The notes under the pieces were generated by a model. The model did not search any database, had not been told where the DNA came from, and saw only the letters and a list, made by a program, of their open reading frames with translations. From contig NZ_JOEV01000019.1 of the NCBI RefSeq assembly GCF_000721105.1, forward strand, positions 52,701-116,700: DNA of 64,000 nucleotides. The letters are read 5' to 3'. The position numbers and the translations under genes were made by a program. This DNA is from Streptomyces cellulosae (GTDB lineage: Bacteria > Actinomycetota > Actinomycetes > Streptomycetales > Streptomycetaceae). Below are positions 58,484-64,000 of this stretch, piece by piece (position 1 is the first letter of the stretch; each line of letters opens with the position of its first letter).

Positions 58484-58508
58484 AAATCCGGCGGGCGTCG
58501 CCGGATTT
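58484..58508 (-). terminator. thrB terminator
   Basis: AAATCCGGCG (58484-58493) and CGCCGGATTT (58499-58508) form a perfect 10-bp stem with a 5-nt loop, 12 bp after the thrB stop. Confidence 0.85.
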
Positions 58509-58520
58509 CCCATCCCACTG

Positions 58521-59450
58521 TCAGATGTCACTGGTGGTCGCGAGCGGCAGTACGACCGCTCCCTGGGCGTCGAGGTCCAGCCGGTTCGCGGCCCAGCCCT
58601 CGCCCGCCAGATGGGCGACCTTGTCGGCGCTGTCCTCGTCGGCGAGGGCCAGCACCGTCGGTCCCGCGCCGGAGATCACTGCCGGGACTCCGTCGGCCCG
58701 CAGCCGCTCCACCAGCGCGGCGCTCTCCGGCATGGCCGGCGCGCGGTACTCCTGGTGGAGCCGGTCCTCGGTGGCGGGCAGCAGCAGCTCGGGGCGCCGG
58801 GTGAGGGCCTCCACGAGCAGAGCGGCGCGGCCCGCGTTGGTGGCGGCGTCGACGTGCGGCACGGTGCGCGGGAGCAGTCCGCGCGCGGTCTCCGTCAGGA
58901 CCGGCTTACCGGGCACGAAAACCACCGGAACGATGGAATCGGCGGGCTCCATCCTGATGGCCCGGGCGGCCCCGGCCTCCATCCAGGAGAGCGTGAACCC
59001 GCCGAGCAGACACGCGGCCACGTTGTCGGGGTGTCCCTCGATCTCGGTGGCGAGCTCCAGCAGCGCGGCGTCGTCGAGCCGGGAGTCGCCGCCTATGGTC
59101 ACGGCGCGTGCGGCGACGATGCCGGCGCAGATCGCGGCCGAGGAGGAGCCCAGGCCCCGGCCGTGCGGGATGCGGTTGGCGCAGACGATCTCCAGGCCAC
59201 GCGGTTGCCCGCCCAGCAGATCGAAGGCGGTGCGCAGGGACCGTACGAGAAGGTGGTTCTCGTCACGCGGGAGGGTCTCGCTCCCCTCGCCCGCGATGTC
59301 GATGTGCAGCCCGGAGTCGGCCACCCGGACGACCACGTCGTCGTAGAGCCCCAGCGACAGGCCGAGGGCGTCGAAGCCCGGGCCGAGGTTGGCGCTGGTG
59401 GCGGGGACGCGCACCCGGACGGCGGCGGCGCGGAAGGCTGGACCGGCCAT
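58521..59450 (-). CDS. thrB: Homoserine kinase
   Basis: 309-residue GHMP kinase that phosphorylates homoserine for threonine synthesis. The substrate motif VRVPATSANLGPGFDALGLSLGLYD, the ATP motif IPHGRGLGSSSAA and the C-terminal GAGPTVLAL complete the family set. ATG 59450 (MAGPAFRAAAVRVRVPATS) has GGAGAG ten bases upstream. It follows thrC with a 318-bp gap, so a separate promoter is likely. Confidence 0.95.
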   Translation of the reverse strand: MAGPAFRAAAVRVRVPATSANLGPGFDALGLSLGLYDDVVVRVADSGLHIDIAGEGSETLPRDENHLLVRSLRTAFDLLGGQPRGLEIVCANRIPHGRGLGSSSAAICAGIVAARAVTIGGDSRLDDAALLELATEIEGHPDNVAACLLGGFTLSWMEAGAARAIRMEPADSIVPVVFVPGKPVLTETARGLLPRTVPHVDAATNAGRAALLVEALTRRPELLLPATEDRLHQEYRAPAMPESAALVERLRADGVPAVISGAGPTVLALADEDSADKVAHLAGEGWAANRLDLDAQGAVVLPLATTSDI

Positions 59451-59768
59451 CGCTCGATGACTCTCCTTGAGCTGCGTGACTGTCGAAGACATTCGATAGA
59501 TATCTGAGGACCCTGGGATCCCTGTGACCCCGGGGCCTCCGAGGGCTTCTGAGGACCGTGGGACCGCTTCCGGGCCGTGGAGACGGCGCGGCACCCGGCC
59601 GGATGCGAAGGCATATGCGGCGGGCGGGTTCGGTACAGCCTATCGAAGGAAGGTTCTGTGGCGACATAGGGCGCACAGGAGGCGCACGATGCGTGTCGTA
59701 AGCCCCTTGTGCACCCCTTCTCGGGCTTTCCCTTAGTGCCTACCCGTTCCTGAAGGTCGTCGCACGGC
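59451..59768. other. Intergenic region between thrC and thrB
   Basis: 318 bp without a recognisable gene. It contains a TAGGCT box at 59637-59642 (minus), a possible -10 for thrB, and two related copies of TCTGAGGACC starting at 59503 and 59548. No leader peptide or riboswitch was recognised. Confidence 0.45.
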
Positions 59769-60827
59769 TCAGGCGAGGCCCAGCCGCTCGGCCGCCGTCG
59801 CCGCGTCGACCGGGACGGTCACCGGCTGCGGGGCGCCGGCCACGGCCCAGTCGGGGTCCTTGAGGCCGTTGCCGGTGACCGTGCACACGATCCGCTGCCC
59901 GGGGTCGACCTTGCCCTGCTCGGCCGCCTTCAGCAGTCCGGCGACGGACGCGGCGGACGCCGGCTCGACGAACACGCCCTCCTGAGCGGCCAACAGCCGG
60001 TAGGCGCGCAGGATCTCACGGTCCGTCACCTCGTCGATGAAGCCGCCCGACTCGTCCCGGGCGGCCAGCGCGTACTGCCAGGACGCGGGGTTGCCGATGC
60101 GGATCGCGGTGGCGATGGTCGACGGGTCCTTGACGATCTCGCCGCGCACGATCGGGGCGCTGCCGGACGCCTGGAAGCCCCACATCCGGGGGGTCTTTCC
60201 GGCCACGCCGTCGGCGGCGTACTCCTTGTACCCCTTCCAGTACGCGGTGATGTTGCCCGCGTTGCCGACCGGGAGGACGTGGATGTCGGGGGCGTCGCCG
60301 AGCATGTCGACGATCTCGAACGCGGCGGTCTTCTGGCCCTCGATACGTACCGGGTTGACCGAATTGACCAGCGACACGGGGTAGTTGTCGCTCAGGGCGC
60401 GGGCAAGAGTGAGGCAGTCGTCGAAGTTGCCGTCGACCTGGAGGATCTTCGCGCCGTGCACGAGGGCCTGGCCCATCTTGCCGAGCGCGATCTTGCCCCG
60501 CGGGACGAGAACGGCCGAAACCATTCCCGCGCGCACGGCGTACGCGGCGGCGGAAGCGGACGTGTTGCCGGTGGAGGCGCAGATGACCGCCTTCGCGCCC
60601 TCCTCCTTGGCCCGCGTGATGGCCATGGTCATACCGCGGTCCTTGAAGGAGCCGGTGGGGTTGGCGCCCTCCACCTTGAGGTGGACCTCGCAACCGGTGC
60701 GCTCGGAGAGCACCTGCGCGGGTACGAGGGGCGTGCCGCCCTCGCGGAGCGTCACGACCGGCGTGGTGTCGGACACCGGAAGCCGGTCCCGGTACTCCTC
60801 GATGATTCCGCGCCACTGGTGGGTCAT
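59769..60827 (-). CDS. thrC: Threonine synthase
   Basis: 352-residue PLP enzyme turning O-phosphohomoserine into threonine. The PLP lysine is K62 in TGSFKDRGM, and the phosphate-binding loop [16 protein letters not shown] is present. Short form typical of actinobacteria. It starts 6 bp after hom, in an operon, and lies before thrB. Confidence 0.96.
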   Translation of the reverse strand: MTHQWRGIIEEYRDRLPVSDTTPVVTLREGGTPLVPAQVLSERTGCEVHLKVEGANPTGSFKDRGMTMAITRAKEEGAKAVICASTGNTSASAAAYAVRAGMVSAVLVPRGKIALGKMGQALVHGAKILQVDGNFDDCLTLARALSDNYPVSLVNSVNPVRIEGQKTAAFEIVDMLGDAPDIHVLPVGNAGNITAYWKGYKEYAADGVAGKTPRMWGFQASGSAPIVRGEIVKDPSTIATAIRIGNPASWQYALAARDESGGFIDEVTDREILRAYRLLAAQEGVFVEPASAASVAGLLKAAEQGKVDPGQRIVCTVTGNGLKDPDWAVAGAPQPVTVPVDAATAAERLGLA

Positions 60828-60833
60828 TGCTCG

Positions 60834-62126
60834 TTACTCCCCTTCAACCCGCATGATGCTGGCGACACCACGCACGGTGTCGAGCTTGCGCAACGCCTCG
60901 ACGGTGCCGCCGAGGGCGGCGTCGGACGCTCGGTGCGTGACGACGACGAGGGAGGCCTCGCCGTCCTTCCCCTGCTGCCGAACCGTATCGATGGACACCC
61001 CGTGTTCGGCGAACACGGTGGCGACCTGGGCGAGAACACCCGGTTTGTCGGCGACGTCGAGGCTGATGTGGTACCGCGTGACGACCTCGCCCATGCCCGA
61101 CACGGGCAGCGCCGCGTACGAGGACTCGCCGGGTCCGGTGGCGCCGTTGAGCCGGTTGCGGCAGACCGCGACCAGGTCGCCGAGGACGGCGGAGGCGGTG
61201 GGGGCGCCGCCGGCGCCGGGGCCGTAGAACATGAGCTGCCCGGAGGCGTCGGACTCGACGAACACCGCGTTGTACGCGCCGCGCACGGAGGCCAGCGGGT
61301 GGGTCAGCGGAATCATCGCGGGGTGCACGCGCGCGGTGACGGAGGCACCGTCGGCGGCCCGCTCGCAGATGGCGAGCAACTTGATGGTGCAGCCCATCTC
61401 CCTGGCGGAGGCGAAGTCGGCCGCCGTCACCTCGGTCATGCCCTCGCGGTAGACGTCGTCGAGGCGTACCCGCGTGTGGAAGGCGATCCCCGCGAGGATG
61501 GCGGCCTTGGCGGCGGCGTCGAAGCCCTCCACGTCGGCGGTCGGGTCGGCCTCGGCGTACCCGAGGGCGGTGGCCTCGTCGAGGGCCTCCTGATAGCCGG
61601 CCCCCGTGCTGTCCATCTTGTCGAGGATGAAGTTGGTGGTGCCGTTGACGATCCCGAGCACCCGGTTGACCTTGTCGCCGGCGAGGGACTCGCGCAGCGG
61701 CCGGATCAGCGGGATGGCACCGGCGACGGCGGCCTCGTAGTAGAGGTCCTTGTTGTTGGCTTCCGCCGCCGCGTGCAGGTCGGCGCCGTCCTGGGCGAGC
61801 AGGGCCTTGTTGGCGGAGACGACGGAGGCGCCGTGCTCGAAGGCGGTGGTGATGAGCGTACGGGCGGGCTCGATGCCCCCGATGACCTCGACGACCACGT
61901 CGATGTCGCCGCGTTTGACGAGGGCGGTGGCGTCGGTGGTGACCAGACCCGGGTCGATGCCGTCCCGGACCTTGCCCGGCCGCCGTACGGCCACGCCCGC
62001 GAGCTCCACGGGGGCGCCGATGCGGGCGGCGAGGTCGGCGGCGTGCGTCGTCATGATGCGCGCCACCTCTGAGCCGACCACTCCACAGCCCAGCAGCGCC
62101 ACCTTCAGCGGACGCGTACGCATCAT
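60834..62126 (-). CDS. hom: Homoserine dehydrogenase
   Basis: 430-residue enzyme that reduces aspartate semialdehyde to homoserine. The Rossmann motif ALLGCGVVGSEVARIM opens the protein, the catalytic regions NGTTNFILDKM and EGFDAAAKAAILAGIAF follow, and a C-terminal ACT domain (about 355-430, ISLDVADKPGVLAQVATVFAEHGVSI) gives threonine feedback control. ATG 62126 or 62123 both have GAGG upstream; the first is used here. It precedes thrC and follows lysA. Confidence 0.95.
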   Translation of the reverse strand: MMRTRPLKVALLGCGVVGSEVARIMTTHAADLAARIGAPVELAGVAVRRPGKVRDGIDPGLVTTDATALVKRGDIDVVVEVIGGIEPARTLITTAFEHGASVVSANKALLAQDGADLHAAAEANNKDLYYEAAVAGAIPLIRPLRESLAGDKVNRVLGIVNGTTNFILDKMDSTGAGYQEALDEATALGYAEADPTADVEGFDAAAKAAILAGIAFHTRVRLDDVYREGMTEVTAADFASAREMGCTIKLLAICERAADGASVTARVHPAMIPLTHPLASVRGAYNAVFVESDASGQLMFYGPGAGGAPTASAVLGDLVAVCRNRLNGATGPGESSYAALPVSGMGEVVTRYHISLDVADKPGVLAQVATVFAEHGVSIDTVRQQGKDGEASLVVVTHRASDAALGGTVEALRKLDTVRGVASIMRVEGE

Positions 62127-62260
62127 CCGACCTCGTTTCCTCATACCGTCTACGGTTGGTCCAGTCTCACTCACCGGACGGGACTTTCTATCCCATGTCC
62201 GGATCGTGAGACATCTATTTCATTTGTACGGGGGGCGGGGACAGGAGATCTTCCGTCCCC

Positions 62261-62310
62261 TGTTCCCCGGGTTCACCCGTGCTTTCCCGGGCGTTCCCGT
62301 GCGTTCCCGG
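62261..62310. repeat. Decamer tandem repeat in the lysA-hom spacer
   Basis: Five 10-bp units in phase, from 62261 to 62310, with consensus GYKTTCCCGK: TGTTCCCCGG, GTTCACCCGT, GCTTTCCCGG, GCGTTCCCGT and GCGTTCCCGG. They lie just after the lysA stop codon on the minus strand. GGGGAC/GTCCCC at 62237-62260 can pair beside it. Function unknown. Confidence 0.7.
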
Positions 62311-62317
62311 GGGTGCC

Positions 62318-63709
62318 TCACCCGACGTCGAGGCGCAGCAGGTCCTCCTCCGTCTCGCGGCGGACGATGACGCGCGCCTGTCCCTCGCTGACCGCGACAA
62401 CGGGCGGCCGCAGCACGTGGTTGTAGTTGCTGGCCATCGACCGGCAGTACGCGCCCGTGGCCGGCACGGCGATGAGGTCACCCGGTGCCAGGTCGGCCGG
62501 CAGGAACGCGTCCTTCACCACGATGTCCCCGCTCTCACAGTGCTTGCCCACCACCCGGGCGAGCATCGGCTCGGCGTCGGAGCTACGGGAGACGAGGGCG
62601 ACGCTGTACTCGGCGTCGTACAGCGCCGTACGGATGTTGTCGGACATGCCACCGTCGACGGAGACGTACGTGCGCAGTCCGTCGAGGGGCTTGACGGTGC
62701 CGACCTCGTACAGCGTGAAGGCGGTCGGCCCGACGATGGCGCGGCCGGGCTCGACGGAGATGCGGGGGGTGCGGAGCCTGGCGGCCTCGCACTCGCGCGT
62801 GACGATCTCCGTGAGCGCCTTGGCGATCTCATGGGGCTCACGCGGATCGTCGTCACTCGTGTACGCGATGCCGAGACCGCCCCCGAGGTCGATCTCGGGC
62901 AGTTCGACGCCGTGCTCGTCCCGGATGTCCTTCAGCAGCCCGACCACGCGATGCGCGGCGACCTCGAACCCGGACATGTCGAAGATCTGCGACCCGATGT
63001 GGGAGTGGATCCCGATCAGCTCGAGTCCGTCGAGCTGCAGAGCCCGCCGTACGGCCTCCGCGGCCTGCCCGCCGGCAAGCGGAATGCCGAACTTCTGGTC
63101 CTCGTGGGCGGTGGCGATGAACTCGTGCGTGTGCGCTTCCACGCCCACGGTGATACGGATCTGCACGCGCTGCCGCTTGCCGAGGGACTGGGCGATGTGG
63201 GCGACGCGGACGATCTCCTGGAAGGAGTCGAGCACGATCCGCCCGACGCCGGACTCGATGGCCCGCGTGATCTCCTGCGCCGACTTGTTGTTGCCGTGGA
63301 AGGCGATGCGGTCGGCGGGCATGCCCGCGGTCAGCGCGGTGGCGAGCTCACCGCCGGAACACACATCGAGGTTGAGCCCTTCCTCGTGCAGCCACCGCAC
63401 CACGGCACGGGACAGAAACGCCTTCCCGGCGTAGAAGACGTCGGCGTCGGCCCCGAAGGCGCTGCGCCAGGCCCGGGCCCGGTGCCTGAAGTCGGCCTCG
63501 TCGACGACGTAGGCGGGGGTGCCGTACTCCTCGGCGAGCGTCTTCACATCGATGCCGCCGACGGTGACGACGCCGTCGGCGTCACGGCCGACGGTCTGCG
63601 CCCAGACCTTCGGGTCGAGGGTGTTCAGGTCGGCGGGCGGGGCGGAGTAGTGCCCCTCGGGGAGCACATCGGCGTGACGGGGCCCGGCGGGGTGTGCGGA
63701 ACGGCTCAT
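62318..63709 (-). CDS. lysA: Diaminopimelate decarboxylase
   Basis: 463-residue PLP enzyme for the last step of lysine synthesis from meso-DAP. The fold-III PLP lysine is K96 in FYAGKAFLS; other family motifs are [32 protein letters not shown] and the active-site cysteine region CESGDIV, with the [10 protein letters not shown] loop. ATG 63709 starts 37 bases after the ArgS-like stop, so an operon is likely. hom follows 190 bp later. Confidence 0.96.
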   Translation of the reverse strand: MSRSAHPAGPRHADVLPEGHYSAPPADLNTLDPKVWAQTVGRDADGVVTVGGIDVKTLAEEYGTPAYVVDEADFRHRARAWRSAFGADADVFYAGKAFLSRAVVRWLHEEGLNLDVCSGGELATALTAGMPADRIAFHGNNKSAQEITRAIESGVGRIVLDSFQEIVRVAHIAQSLGKRQRVQIRITVGVEAHTHEFIATAHEDQKFGIPLAGGQAAEAVRRALQLDGLELIGIHSHIGSQIFDMSGFEVAAHRVVGLLKDIRDEHGVELPEIDLGGGLGIAYTSDDDPREPHEIAKALTEIVTRECEAARLRTPRISVEPGRAIVGPTAFTLYEVGTVKPLDGLRTYVSVDGGMSDNIRTALYDAEYSVALVSRSSDAEPMLARVVGKHCESGDIVVKDAFLPADLAPGDLIAVPATGAYCRSMASNYNHVLRPPVVAVSEGQARVIVRRETEEDLLRLDVG

Positions 63710-63745
63710 GTCTGGGTCTCTTCTTCGGCTTTCTGTGCGCTGACG

Positions 63746-64000
63746 TCACAGGTGGTCGGGTGCGTCGATGCCGAGCAGGGCCAGGCCGCCGGCCAGCACC
63801 GTCCCGGCGGCTTCGGCAAGAGCGAGCCGGGCACGGTGGGCGGCCGAGGGTTTCTCCTCGCCGCGCGGAAGGACGGTACCGAGAAAGGGCAGAACGGCAT
63901 CGGCGACGGTGACGAGGTGCCGGGCGAGACGGTCGGGGGCGCGGTGGGCGGCGGCCGCGGTGAGGATGCGGGGGTGGTCGGCTAGGGGGGTGAGGAGGGG
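63746..64000 (-). CDS. ArgS-related DALR anticodon-binding protein (5' end outside window)
   Basis: 84 C-terminal residues of a protein ending in a DALR-type anticodon-binding domain (HLVTVADAVLPFLGTVLPRG ... ARLALAEAAGTVLAGGLALLGIDAPDHL). True ArgS ends in a similar way, but next to lysA in Streptomyces I recall an ArgS-related protein called NrtL. The catalytic domain lies outside, so ArgS versus paralogue cannot be settled from here. Confidence 0.7.
   Translation of the reverse strand, partial: PLLTPLADHPRILTAAAAHRAPDRLARHLVTVADAVLPFLGTVLPRGEEKPSAAHRARLALAEAAGTVLAGGLALLGIDAPDHL

Larger units (their letters stand above)
58096..58520. other. Intergenic region holding the rho leader and thrB terminator
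   Basis: 425 bp without a firm gene. From right to left it contains the thrB terminator (58484-58508), a SigR-like promoter (58449-58475), and about 345 nt of rho 5' leader, which stays open in rho's frame to an ATG at 58413. This could be leader RNA or, less likely, an N-terminal extension. Confidence 0.55.

Noticed and set aside
59503..59560. Two TCTGAGGACC copies ahead of thrB as an operator
   Set aside because: Only about ten bases are shared in a G/C-rich spacer, and spacing (45 bp) fits no known regulator.
60279..62072. Plus-strand frame of about 600 codons opposite thrC and hom
   Set aside because: Shadow of conserved genes; no plausible ribosome site or domain.

Overview
The window is a stretch of high-GC actinobacterial chromosome, almost certainly Streptomyces. 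The reasons are the strong G/C bias at third codon positions, frequent GTG and TTG starts, the cytoskeletal pair scy and filP, an absC-type MarR gene, nucS in place of mutS/mutL, a chiS-chiR-chiC chitinase cluster and an actinobacterial rho. From memory, the gene order follows the S. coelicolor SCO5352-SCO5408 neighbourhood in reverse; no alignment was run. Both ends cut genes: a MarR regulator at base 1 and an ArgS-like anticodon-binding protein at base 64000.

Bases 1-9600 hold regulatory and envelope functions: an MFS exporter with its MarR partner, a divergent ArsR/DUF5937 regulator, a thiamine-binding/DUF3817 pair, three tandem AIM24-family genes, absC, and a two-component system facing an exported PepSY protein across an operator-like array. 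Bases 9600-12500 carry propionate/methylmalonyl-CoA genes (meaB, thiolase, epimerase); a cobalamin adenosyltransferase that could supply the mutase cofactor lies at 33.6 kb. Bases 12700-17750 encode the coiled-coil proteins Scy and FilP. Bases 17900-21900 are two related ABC-2 transporter modules. A frameshifted TnpB-related element (21.9-23.5 kb) sits directly behind the second module in otherwise conserved DNA.

Bases 23760-31950 hold small conserved actinobacterial genes, nucS, a membrane-anchored STAND-like NTPase, a STAS protein, 3-hydroxybutyryl-CoA dehydrogenase and a TetR regulator. The TetR gene diverges from a DrrAB-like exporter across a near-perfect 37-bp dyad. Bases 35100-39000 form the chitinase cluster, with a textbook 12-bp direct-repeat promoter.

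From 39.4 to 64 kb nearly everything lies on the minus strand and is housekeeping: the complete ATP synthase operon (atpI-B-E-F-H-A-G-D-C), a WecA/MraY-like transferase, a glyA paralogue, a LMW-phosphatase-like protein, Sua5, prmC, prfA, rpmE, an LCP protein, rho, then thrB, thrC, hom and lysA for aspartate-family amino acids. Sites matching the SigR (thiol-stress) promoter pattern precede rpmE and rho, linking translation and termination genes to redox stress.

No tRNA, rRNA, CRISPR array, prophage or biosynthetic cluster was recognised. The least expected items are the Cys-to-Ser phosphatase with duplicated 3' end, the SHMT with altered active-site residues, the Asp/Ser repeat in a sensor kinase, the CTTCAGG operator array, the Arg-for-Lys P-loop, the tandem repeats after filP and between atpH and atpA, and the TnpB relic.
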